Shown here one piece after another: positions 8,123 through 16,134 of a stretch of 64,000 bases of DNA. Positions within the stretch are counted from its first letter, which is position 1, and the number at the start of each line of letters is the position of its first letter. Below the pieces are notes generated by a model that saw only the letters and a list, made by a program, of their open reading frames with translations, ran no database searches and was not told where the DNA came from. Made by a program: the position numbers and the translations under genes. The stretch comes from Sphaerisporangium album (GTDB lineage Bacteria; Actinomycetota; Actinomycetes; Streptosporangiales; Streptosporangiaceae), in contig NZ_QOIL01000013.1 of NCBI RefSeq assembly GCF_003323745.1, positions 168,794 to 232,793 of the forward strand, given 5' to 3'.

Positions 8123-8727
8123 GACGACCCGCCGGTCTGCTCCTCGGCACCCTCCGGCAGGACGTAACGCAGCAGCCGGACGCCACGGCCGTCGGCCGGA
8201 CGCGCGGCCTGGTCACGCGTCACGTAGGGCGCGAGAACACGCTCGATCGCGTCCTCGATGGCGGCGAGTTCATGGGCGGAGACGACGACGCGGGTGTTGG
8301 CCAGACCCGCAAGCCGCCGCCACGCAGGATCGAGCGTGGGCTCGACCTCGGCAGCCCACCGGTTCGGCAGGTCTGCGGAGCGCAGGAACATCTCCCGGGA
8401 CAGGACCCGCGCAGCCGCCCTGCCCTCCTCATCGTCCGGATCCTCCGGCACCTCGAACCGGAAGCCCCGCGCCACCGCCTCCCACCGCCGCTGGCGACGG
8501 TCCGGGCCGGGCTCGGCATCGCGGACCAGACCGAAGCCCGCCAGATGCCGCAGATGCCAGCTCGTCACCGACGGGGTCGCTCCCACATCGGGCGAGAGTT
8601 GCGTCGCCGTCGCCGGCCCGTGCCGCTGAAGGCGTTCGAGGATCGCCAGCCGCACCGGATGCGCCAGAGCCCGCATCGCCAGCGGATCAGTGATCTCGAT
8701 ATCACCCAGACGATTACCAGAATCCAT
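8119..8727 (-). CDS. ArsR-family winged-helix repressor of the MFS pump
   Basis: Regulator of 202 aa with an N-terminal winged helix: MRALAHPVRLAILERLQRHG, then a recognition helix TPSVTSWHLRHLAGFGLVR. A C-terminal domain of about 110 residues could bind a ligand. No metal-binding CxC pair is evident, which argues for an organic inducer. A GTG at 8748 would add seven residues, but that codon lies inside the palindromic operator, so the ATG at 8727 is preferred. The gene is coupled to the downstream MFS gene by a 4-nt overlap. Confidence 0.85.
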   Translation of the reverse strand: MDSGNRLGDIEITDPLAMRALAHPVRLAILERLQRHGPATATQLSPDVGATPSVTSWHLRHLAGFGLVRDAEPGPDRRQRRWEAVARGFRFEVPEDPDDEEGRAAARVLSREMFLRSADLPNRWAAEVEPTLDPAWRRLAGLANTRVVVSAHELAAIEDAIERVLAPYVTRDQAARPADGRGVRLLRYVLPEGAEEQTGGSS

Positions 8728-8729
8728 GA

Positions 8730-8771
8730 TGTGAGAGTTTCCTCTCACATATTGTGAGAGTCAAGTCTCAC
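8730..8771. promoter_or_regulatory. Tandem GTGAGA operators of the ArsR-MFS operon
   Basis: Site 1 (8730-8749) reads TGTGAGAGTTTCCTCTCACA, perfect 8-bp arms with a 4-nt spacer. Site 2 (8754-8771) has GTGAGA and TCTCAC arms 6 nt apart. Both sit immediately upstream of the regulator start, consistent with autorepression. Confidence 0.75.
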
Positions 8772-8971
8772 GTCTCCGGACACCGGGCAGCCGCTCGTCC
8801 CTGGGTGACGAAAAGGCCGTGCCCCCGGGTGGCCGTACTCCTTGTCGGCCGCACCCGCCACCGTACGGCGGCCGGTGCGGCCGACCGGCGCCGACGCCGG
8901 GCTTGAGCGCAACGGAACGGCCGGGGAGCGCGAAGGCTCTGGCGGCCGCGGTCGAGACGGTGACCCGCCTT

Positions 8972-8995
8972 CGTGCCGTCACCGGTGACGGCACG
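8972..8995. repeat. Perfect 24-bp palindrome
   Basis: Arm CGTGCCGTCACC is followed directly by its exact complement with no spacer. It lies in a 270-bp gene-free stretch between the ArsR operators and the end of the surface-protein gene. It may act as a terminator-like cruciform or as a binding site. Confidence 0.4.
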
Positions 8996-9040
8996 GGCGG
9001 CTGAGCAAGAACCGGCCTCGGGCCGGCCCTCGGCGGTCGG

Positions 9041-10525
9041 TCAGTTCGCGGCGTGCGCGCCCGCGGTTCGGCCCGGCTTCGCCAGGCTCTTGGTGGTGTC
9101 CGGGCAGGGCGGCGTGCTGAACACCACGCCGTCCAGGAAGTTGCCGATAGAGGGGTTACCGCCCGCGGCCGACACCGATTCGAAGGAGAAGCGTGTGGTG
9201 GTCTGTCCCGGAGGTACGACGTACACCCCGGTGTAGTGGCCCCAGGCGGTATTGCCGTCGGAGATGTCCGGGGAAGAGGCCCCGGACGGGACTTGAGCCA
9301 CGGTCGCGCCCGGTGCGCCGATGAGCACGCGCATCACGTCGGTGCCCAGGCGGCCTCGGTGGTACAGCGACCAGGTCAGCGGGGTTCCCGGAACGGTGGG
9401 CAGGTCTTGGTAGAGCGTGGAGGCCTGACTGGCATTGAGTTCGGCGAACTGCTGGCCGTCGGCCGCCGGGACAACGATCCCGCCTGCGGTCTGGCCGCCG
9501 CGCCAGAACTCCAGCCGGTGGTCGGTGGCGGTGGTGTGCCAGCCGACGCCGGGGTTGGTGGAGGCGTCGGGGATGGTGTAGTCGACCGTGGCCACCGGCG
9601 GGGACTCGAAGCTGCCGTTGACCAGGTTGACCGGTTTGTAGGCACAGGTGACGGCGACGGTCACCGTGGCGGTGCTGGTTCCGCAGGCGGTGGTGACGGT
9701 GTAGGTGAAGGTGTCGGTGCCGGCGAACCCCGCGGCGGGGGTGTAGGTCACGTTGCCGCCGGAGATCGTCGCGGTGCCGTTCCGGGGCTGGGTGACGCTG
9801 CTGATCACCGGTGAGCTCCCGGTGTCGTTGGCCAGGACGGGCACGCTGACGGCCCTGCCCTGCGTGGTGGTGGCGCTGTCGTCGGCGGCCTTGGTGGGCG
9901 AGATGGACTGCCCGCCGACGATCTGGATCGCAGGGGCGGGTGTGTTGTTTCCGAGCTGGCCGGGAGCGGCGATGACGCTGCTGATCCCGGTCGGCCGGAT
10001 GGTCATGGCGCCCCCGATGGTGCCCTGCCTGACCCGGAAGGTGATGACCTTCGGGGACGGGTCGGTCTTGGTGCCCGCCGAGGTGATCGACAGGCTGTTG
10101 CCGCTGATGGTGCCGGTCCCCGACTGGCCGACGACATCAGCGTAGGCCAGCAGGGACGACAGGTCCCAGGTGGTGGTGTAGCGGCTGACCAGCAGCGGCC
10201 ACTGGGCCGTGCGGTGCGCCAGGGTGAGGGTGAAGATGCCGCCCGGTGCGATCTGCCCGCCCCACAAAGACGGCGAGGTGTCGACCGAGACCGACCCGCT
10301 GCCCAGCCTCATGCCGAACGCGTTCTTCCAGTAGTAACTGACGGGGTAGGTCGTCTGCCCCTGCCGGACACAGGGCGTGGCGGCGGCTCGCGTGACGGTC
10401 TGCCGCACCGTGGTGGCGGCGTGCGCACCGGTGGTACCGGCCGCCACCTGCGTCCCCGGCACGGCCAGCAGCGCCAGGGAAGCGCGGGCCAGTGCGGTGA
10501 GCGCGGACCTGGATCGTTGTGACAT
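9041..10525 (-). CDS. Secreted multidomain protein with Ig-like and carbohydrate-binding-like regions
   Basis: Protein of 494 aa with a Sec signal peptide (residues 1-36, ending GAHAA). The N-terminal third resembles an adhesin-like beta domain. Near residues 210-300 a cadherin/VCBS-type Ig-like module is visible (VSVPVLANDTG, then GTDTFTYTVTTACG). The C-terminal 190 residues begin VNLVNGSFESPP and resemble galactose-binding or DUF642-like jelly rolls. No LPXTG or anchor is present, so it is probably released or weakly wall-bound. No enzymatic motif was found. No neighbour is in the same operon. Confidence 0.7.
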   Translation of the reverse strand: MSQRSRSALTALARASLALLAVPGTQVAAGTTGAHAATTVRQTVTRAAATPCVRQGQTTYPVSYYWKNAFGMRLGSGSVSVDTSPSLWGGQIAPGGIFTLTLAHRTAQWPLLVSRYTTTWDLSSLLAYADVVGQSGTGTISGNSLSITSAGTKTDPSPKVITFRVRQGTIGGAMTIRPTGISSVIAAPGQLGNNTPAPAIQIVGGQSISPTKAADDSATTTQGRAVSVPVLANDTGSSPVISSVTQPRNGTATISGGNVTYTPAAGFAGTDTFTYTVTTACGTSTATVTVAVTCAYKPVNLVNGSFESPPVATVDYTIPDASTNPGVGWHTTATDHRLEFWRGGQTAGGIVVPAADGQQFAELNASQASTLYQDLPTVPGTPLTWSLYHRGRLGTDVMRVLIGAPGATVAQVPSGASSPDISDGNTAWGHYTGVYVVPPGQTTTRFSFESVSAAGGNPSIGNFLDGVVFSTPPCPDTTKSLAKPGRTAGAHAAN

Positions 10526-10659
10526 CTACTTGAGCTCCCACTCTGTCGTGAGGGATGTCCTCGAAGATCAACTTCACCGCGAACATTACTCTGCGGAGTC
10601 GGCTCGTCACGTCAGGTGTGCGCGTGTTCCCTGTGTCGCATCCCGGGCGTGCCACGCGT

Positions 10660-10795
10660 TCGCCGCGGAAAGGCGGGACGCGCACCTGAAGCGCATCGCC
10701 AGGGAGGCCGGGGTGGGCTCCGGCACCCTCTGCCGGAACCTCCCGACCCGGGAGGTCCTCGTCGAGGCCGCCCACCGCAACGAGCCGGCCATGCC
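10660..10795 (+). pseudogene. TetR-family HTH remnant
   Basis: One plus-strand frame encodes LKRIAREAGVGSGTLCRNLP, then TREVLVEAAHRNE, a good match to the TetR DNA-binding helix-turn-helix (usually IAREAGVGVGTLYRHFPTRE). The usual Tyr is Cys. No start codon or ligand-binding domain belongs to it, so it is a decayed fragment. Confidence 0.55.
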
Positions 10796-11532
10796 GTGCG
10801 ACGCCGCCCCCGGCCTGCCGGCCATGATGCGGGACGGCCTGAGCGCCGACCGGCGTCGACGCGCAGCGATTTCTGCACGCGGGCCGCCGATGGTGTCCTT
10901 TCGGCGCGCGCACCGTGTTCAGGTCGTTGACGTCTCGCGTGGGGGCATCGTGGGCGGGGCCGATCCAGGGGGACGCTCCGCGTGGTCGAGTTCACCGACG
11001 AGATCCCCAAGGCCGGCGTCGGTGAGTTCCCCACGAAGATCCGCGCGGATGCTTCGGCGCCCGCCGCGTCACCGGTCTTGTCGCCGGACCTCGGGCGGGC
11101 CCGTTCACGGCCGCCTGCGGCGGCAGAGACGTCGGTGACGGCTTCGCGCCCGCGCCGGGGGCGACGACGGCGCACATTTCTCAGGGGATTTCCACCCCTA
11201 TCTGCCGTTTTTTCTATATGGCCTCATTGGAAAATTGTCCATTTTTGCGAATTCTGACGTTTTTCCTTGTGGTCGCGCGGCGCCGAGCCGGGGGTCATCG
11301 AGGGCACGGGCCACGGCCTGCCTCGCGAGTTGTGGCCAAGGCTCACCTCGCTGATGGCCGGACTAGTCCAGCGCGTCGAGGCGGTCCCGGTCGGCGACTG
11401 ACCGGCGGACCGGGTGCGGCGCCACCCCCACCTGATACCCCCCCGCGCGCGGCCGAGCACGGACGGCCGAGTTCCCGCGTACCGCGGGCGTGCGTGGTCC
11501 TCCGGCGGGGGTGGCGCGTACCCCCGGCGGGT
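10796..11532. other. Gene-free stretch
   Basis: No supported gene. The sequence is GC-rich with weak frames on both strands, apart from an AT-rich pocket at about 11180-11275 that stands out from its surroundings and could hold a promoter. No repeat or RNA structure was recognised. Confidence 0.4.
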
Positions 11533-12333
11533 CTATGGCTTGACGGCGACGCCGCAGAACGCCGTGACCTCGTCGGGCAGTCCCCAGAGCGTCTCTTCGG
11601 GGCGCCAGCGCGACACCGACACCACGCCCGGCTCCAGCAGGCGCAGGCCGTCGAAGTACGCGGCGATCTGCTGGGGCGTGCGCAGCTTGTAGGGGTCGCC
11701 CGCTTCGGCGCGGGTCTTCTCCGCCTCGGCGGCGGCCTCGGGGTCGACGGCGTTGGTGCCGTCCTCCAGGGCCAGATGGCTGCCCGGCGGGAGCGCCGCC
11801 ACCAGATGGTCGCGGATCGCCGTCGCCTCGGCGTCGTCCCAGACGTTGCCGAGGATGCCCAGCATCATCAACGCGATCGGCCGCGTGAAGTCCAGAGTGC
11901 GGGCCGCTTCCCGCAGGATGTACGCGGGATCGCGGACGTCGGCGTCGACGTAGTCGCACACCCCCTCCGGCGTGCTGGACAGCAGCGCGCGGGCGTGGAC
12001 CAGCACCAACGGGTCGTTGTCCACATAGACGATCTTGCAGGCCGGGTTGACCCGCTGGGCGACCTCGTGGGTGTTGTCCACCGTGGGCAGCCCGGTGCCC
12101 AGGTCCAGGAACTGCGTGATCCCGGCCTCGCCGGCCAGGTGGCGCACGGCCCGGCCCAGGAAGGCCCGCGAGTGGCGGGCGACGTCCACGATTCCCGGGT
12201 ACACCCGGCGGACCTGCTCGCCGACCTCGCGGTCGGCCTGGTAATTGTCCTTGCCACCCAGCCAGTAGTTCCACACCCTCGCCGAATGCGGGGTGGTGGT
12301 GTCGATGGAGGCGGGGGTCCGTTCGTCTGTCAT
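11533..12333 (-). CDS. SAM-dependent methyltransferase, DUF574 family
   Basis: Protein of 266 aa of the actinomycete-specific DUF574 (Methyltransf_19) family. Landmarks are the N-terminal SARVWNYWLGGKDNYQADRE signature, the SAM motif I QFLDLGTGLPT, VYVDNDPLVLVHARALL as the acidic loop, and a terminal LWGLPDEVTAFCGVAVKP. These proteins have a Rossmann methyltransferase fold. Their substrates are mostly unknown, and genomes of this group carry many copies. The gene stands alone, with no operon partner. Confidence 0.9.
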   Translation of the reverse strand: MTDERTPASIDTTTPHSARVWNYWLGGKDNYQADREVGEQVRRVYPGIVDVARHSRAFLGRAVRHLAGEAGITQFLDLGTGLPTVDNTHEVAQRVNPACKIVYVDNDPLVLVHARALLSSTPEGVCDYVDADVRDPAYILREAARTLDFTRPIALMMLGILGNVWDDAEATAIRDHLVAALPPGSHLALEDGTNAVDPEAAAEAEKTRAEAGDPYKLRTPQQIAAYFDGLRLLEPGVVSVSRWRPEETLWGLPDEVTAFCGVAVKP

Positions 12334-12670
12334 CGCAACACTTTTCGTCGTGGGGATCGGGACGCCACCGGCGCGCGGACGCCGGCGACATATGGTCGGG
12401 TTTGATCATTTCAGGCCGGGCCGGGACGTCGCACGGTCAGCGTGGGCCGATCGGCGTGAGCCCTTCCCGGGCCGCGTCAGCCGCCTGGGATCAGAGCGCA
12501 CCCCACTTCCAGGCACCGTTACCCCCAAACGGGATATATGGGTTTAAACCGGGAAAGGGAACGCTTCAGTACATATCTGCCCACTGCGGATCGAGGATCC
12601 GGTTGTTCCTATAGCGAGCCGATCATTCGCCGATGACAGATTTAACAAATCGCCTATATCATCACGGCTC
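12334..12670. other. Divergent intergenic region
   Basis: The region separates the divergent DUF574 and GPP34 genes. It contains an AT-rich segment at about 12535-12665 (including GGGATATATGGGTTTAAACC) that probably holds the GPP34 promoter. No clear operator was seen. Confidence 0.4.
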
Positions 12671-13312
12671 GTGGCTGAGGGTGATCTTAAGAGCCCGTCG
12701 CTGGCCGACGACCTGTTCTTTGTCATGCACGACAACGCGACGGGGCGTACGCGACTGCATCTGCGTCTCGCGAGCCTGGGGCTGGCGGGCGCCGTCCTCG
12801 GTGAGCTGATGCTCGCCGAGCGCCTCACCATGGACGTCGCGTCGGGCCAGGACCGCCTGTACGTGACCACCAGGGACGCCACCGGCGATCCGGTCACCCA
12901 GAACGTGCTCGACCAGGTCGCCGCCGAGCCGCAACACCCGGTGCTCACCTGGCTCCTCTTCTTCGCCCGCACGGTGTACGCCGACGTCGCGACCAGGATG
13001 ATCGCCGCGAACCTCCTCAAACCGGCGACACGGAACCTGCTGAAACAGCAGCGACCGGTCCCCGTGGACCCGAACGTGGCCGCGTGGCCGCAGGCCCGCC
13101 TGAACCTCGCCGTCCAGCGGCGCGAACCGCCCGTGACCAGGGACTGCGTCCTGTACGGGCTCTTCGTCGCCACCGGCGGCGCCCAGCGGGTCCTGTGGGA
13201 GCACGATCCCGCGTTCGTGGCCACCACGCTCGCCATGCTTCCCGCGCCACTGCAAAGACTGATCGTCCAGACCGAGGTCGCCGTCGGCCAGGCCGTCATC
13301 AGCCGCCGGTGA
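12671..13312 (+). CDS. GPP34 family protein (Golgi phosphoprotein 3-like)
   Basis: Protein of 213 aa with the GPP34/GOLPH3 fold, starting at a GTG. The early segment SLADDLFFVMHDNATGRTRL corresponds to the family's opening LxEDLLLLxxDxxxGR. The internal VLTWLLFFARTVYADVATRM and C-terminal helices fit the length of bacterial members. Eukaryotic homologues bind PI4P; the bacterial role is not established. It is followed 30 nt later by an amino-acid permease, but a shared function cannot be claimed. Confidence 0.85.
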   Translation: MAEGDLKSPSLADDLFFVMHDNATGRTRLHLRLASLGLAGAVLGELMLAERLTMDVASGQDRLYVTTRDATGDPVTQNVLDQVAAEPQHPVLTWLLFFARTVYADVATRMIAANLLKPATRNLLKQQRPVPVDPNVAAWPQARLNLAVQRREPPVTRDCVLYGLFVATGGAQRVLWEHDPAFVATTLAMLPAPLQRLIVQTEVAVGQAVISRR

Positions 13313-13342
13313 CCCACCACCCCCCATCTCACGGAGTTCCGG

Positions 13343-14815
13343 ATGTCCCTCACAGAGCAACGGTCCAGCGCCGTTTCCGCCGCACTGGCCAAGGACCGGC
13401 TCGGTGTCCCCTCGGTCGTGTTCTTCGTCATCTCCGCGGCGGCGCCGCTGATGGTCGTCGCGGGTTCGGTCCCGACGGCGTACGCGGTGACGGGCGTCCT
13501 CGGTGTGCCGTTCGCGTTCCTGCTGCTGGGCGCGGTCTTCGCGCTCTTCGCCGTCGGGTACGTGACGATGGCCAGGCACGTCGTCAACGCGGGCGCGTTC
13601 TACGCCTACGCCGCCCAGGGGCTCGGCCGGACGCAGGGGGTGGCGACGGCGTGGGTGGCACTGCTGGCCTACAACGCGCTGCAGCTCGGCCTCTACGGCA
13701 TCATCGGGTCGGCGGCCGAGCCGCTGCTGCTGGACTGGTTCGGCGGCTCGCCCGCCTGGTGGGTGATCGCGCTGCTGGCGTGGGCGCTGACCGGCCTGCT
13801 CGGCCTGCTGCGCGTGGACGTCAACGGCAAGATCCTCTCGGTCCTGCTGGTCAGCGAGATCGCCGTCGTGCTGGTCTTCGACATCGGTGACCTGCTCAAC
13901 GCAGCCCCGGGCGGCATCGACTTCGAGGGGTTCACCCCGGGCTCGCTGTTCGTGCCCGGCGTGGGGGCCGCGCTGGCGACCGTCGTCGCGGGGTTCGCCG
14001 GCATCGAGTCGTCGGTGGTCTTCGCCGAGGAGTCCAAGGACCGCGACAGGACCGTGCCCATCGCCACCTACCTGGGCATCACGATCATCGCGGTCCTGTA
14101 CGCGATCTCCGCCTGGGCGCAGACCGTGCCGACCGGGCCGGACGGAATCGTCAAGGCCGCCGCCCAGCAGGGCCCCACGCTGGTGTTCAACCAGGCGGCC
14201 ACCCACCTGGGCTCCACCGTCTCGACGATCGGCTCCGTGCTGTTCGTGACCAGCAGCATCGCCTGCATGATCGCCTTCCACAACACCACGGCCCGCTACA
14301 TCTTCGCCCTGGGCCGTGAGAACGTGCTCCCCTCGGTCTTCGGGCGCACCTCGGCGCGCACCGCCGCCCCGGTGGCGGGCTCGGTGCTCCAGACGACGCT
14401 CGGGCTCATCGTGATCACCGTCTACGCGGTCTCCGGCCTCGACCCGGTGACCAAGCTGTTCTTCACCTTCGGCGCCTTCGGCGGCCTCGGGCTGCTGACC
14501 CTGCTCACGATCACCTCGATCGCGGTGATCGTGTACTTCTCCCGCAACCCCTCGGGGGAGACGGCGTGGCGCACGCGCGTCGCCCCGGCGCTGGCGATCC
14601 TGGCGCTCTGCGTGATCATCGGGATGACGCTGATCAACTTCGACACGGTCCTCGGGGTCGCGCCCGGCTCGGCGATCCGGTGGATCCTGCCGGGCATCTT
14701 CATCGTCGCGATCGTCTTCGGGCTCGTGTGGGGGCGCGTGCTGAAGGCGACCAGGCCCGAGGTGTACGCCAACATCGGCCTCGGCGCGCAGGCCGTCGGC
14801 GGAGGCTCCAAGTGA
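13343..14815 (+). CDS. APC-superfamily amino acid permease
   Basis: Integral membrane transporter of 490 aa with about 12 predicted helices. The N-terminus carries the APC signature VVFFVISAAAPLMVVAGSVP (TM1), and the conserved GIESSVVFAEESKDRDRTVP segment sits at the TM6-loop. It probably imports amino acids or amines by proton symport, or acts in exchange. The gene overlaps the downstream GNAT by 4 nt (GTGA), indicating translational coupling. The pairing suggests that the imported or exported compound is also acetylated (inference). Confidence 0.9.
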   Translation: MSLTEQRSSAVSAALAKDRLGVPSVVFFVISAAAPLMVVAGSVPTAYAVTGVLGVPFAFLLLGAVFALFAVGYVTMARHVVNAGAFYAYAAQGLGRTQGVATAWVALLAYNALQLGLYGIIGSAAEPLLLDWFGGSPAWWVIALLAWALTGLLGLLRVDVNGKILSVLLVSEIAVVLVFDIGDLLNAAPGGIDFEGFTPGSLFVPGVGAALATVVAGFAGIESSVVFAEESKDRDRTVPIATYLGITIIAVLYAISAWAQTVPTGPDGIVKAAAQQGPTLVFNQAATHLGSTVSTIGSVLFVTSSIACMIAFHNTTARYIFALGRENVLPSVFGRTSARTAAPVAGSVLQTTLGLIVITVYAVSGLDPVTKLFFTFGAFGGLGLLTLLTITSIAVIVYFSRNPSGETAWRTRVAPALAILALCVIIGMTLINFDTVLGVAPGSAIRWILPGIFIVAIVFGLVWGRVLKATRPEVYANIGLGAQAVGGGSK

Positions 14816-15396
14816 CGGCCCAGATCACCCGCCTGACGGACGCCGCCGCGGCCGGCGAGATCATCGCCGGCACGTTCGGCCACGACGCGATCAGCAGCTG
14901 GCTCATCCCGCCGCCGGAGGAGCGGGTGGCGATCCAGCGGCGGTTCTTCACGATGCACGCCGCGCACGCGCTCGACCACGGCCACGTCTACGGGATCCAC
15001 GAGTCCGGCGAGCTCGCCGGGGTCGCGGTCTGGTTCACCGCGCCATTCCCGGAGGTCCCCGGCGAGGAGGAGGCGATCGCCTCCTTCGCCGGGCGGCACG
15101 CCGAACGCTACGGCATCCTCGGCCGGCAGATGGAGAAGCTCCACCCGCACGAGCCGCACCACTACCTGGCGTTCATCGCCCTGGAGCTGGGAAGGACCGG
15201 CCGCGGCCTCGGCAGCCTGCTGCTGGAGGAGCACCACCGCCGGCTCGACGCCGAGGGAATGCCCGCCTACCTGGAGGCCAGCAGCGAGGCGAGCCGCCGC
15301 CTCTACCTGCGCCACGGCTACGTGGACATGCCCGAACTCCTCGAACTCCCAGGCGGCCCGGTCATGTACCCGATGTGGCGCGCCCCGTCCCCGTGA
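14812..15396 (+). CDS. GNAT N-acetyltransferase coupled to the APC permease
   Basis: Protein of 194 aa starting at GTG 14812, inside the permease stop. Motif A is FIALELGRTGRGLGSLLLEE, the acetyl-CoA pyrophosphate loop, and the C-terminal SEASRRLYLRHGYV matches GNATs that modify small molecules, as in puromycin-acetyltransferase-like enzymes. Typical length. The tight overlap with the permease argues for a shared substrate, possibly detoxification by acetylation linked to transport. The substrate is unknown. Confidence 0.88.
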   Translation: MTAQITRLTDAAAAGEIIAGTFGHDAISSWLIPPPEERVAIQRRFFTMHAAHALDHGHVYGIHESGELAGVAVWFTAPFPEVPGEEEAIASFAGRHAERYGILGRQMEKLHPHEPHHYLAFIALELGRTGRGLGSLLLEEHHRRLDAEGMPAYLEASSEASRRLYLRHGYVDMPELLELPGGPVMYPMWRAPSP

Positions 15397-15655
15397 CCGC
15401 CCGGCCCGGGGCGTCGCAGGGCGCGCCGCCCCGCCGTGGGGAGTCGGGGAACGCAGTACGGCCGGAAGGCGGCTGTCCGTGGTCGTTCGCGATGGCTTCG
15501 CGGACGGCCGGGGCCATCTCGCGGGACCAGCGGCACGGCCCGCACCATCGGCACCGCCGGCACGCACGGTGACCGCCCCCGCTGCGGGGTGAGGCCGTGC
15601 TCGCGGCCCGGCTCGGCGTTAGACGGCGTTCGCCGGGAACGAGGCCGACGTGAGG

Positions 15656-15701
15656 GGAGAGCGCTCTCCATGAGAGTCCCTTTCTTACGGGCGGATGTCA
15701 A
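15656..15701 (-). promoter_or_regulatory. Orphan promoter-operator (GGAGAGCGCTCTCC), leftward
   Basis: On the minus strand TTGACA (15696-15701) is followed by 17 nt, a GACTCA-like -10, and the palindrome GGAGAGCGCTCTCC (15656-15669). The layout matches the two gene-linked sites, yet no credible gene lies downstream before the convergent GNAT end at 15396. It is probably the relic of a deleted regulon gene. Confidence 0.55.
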
Positions 15702-15899
15702 GGCGAAGGCGTGGGCGATTCTCGCGCCGGCCGTCCGAGCTCGGGGGAGCGGGCGTGTGACGCGCGCACCGCATGGCCGCCTGACCAGGTGAGATGACGC
15801 TGGCGATCCCTCGTGGCAGCGGTTCGCCGAGGACGGTCTCCGGCCGGGGGAGGTTTCCGCTCGGTTAGCTCCACGTTTCTCCTCCATGAAACCTGAGCC

Positions 15900-15948
15900 T
15901 TGACATGGCTGGCCCGCGCGGGCAATCTCAAGTCGGAGAGCGCTCTCC
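15900..15948 (+). promoter_or_regulatory. Promoter and GGAGAGCGCTCTCC operator of the GH55-like gene
   Basis: TTGACA (15900-15905), a 17-nt spacer, CAATCT (15923-15928), then the perfect 14-bp palindrome at 15935-15948, where it would overlap the transcription start. The distance to the start codon is 186 nt. The AGCGCT core is typical of LacI-family operators. Confidence 0.7.
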
Positions 15949-16134
15949 CACACCCATCCCACATCGACGGTCATCCCGCGCCACCCCCGTACGCGTTGCG
16001 GCGTCTCCCGCCCCTGGGACATGCCGCCGTCTTCTCCTCGGAGGCGACCCGCGCACCGGTGGCGCATCCGCAGGCAGGCGGCTCGCCCCCTGCCTTCCAC
16101 CCCCCCTTCCCCGCGAGCTGTGGACGGAAATGAC

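Noticed and set aside
12662-14281. 539-residue minus-strand frame
   Set aside because: Antisense shadow of GPP34 and the APC permease, which have clear family motifs.
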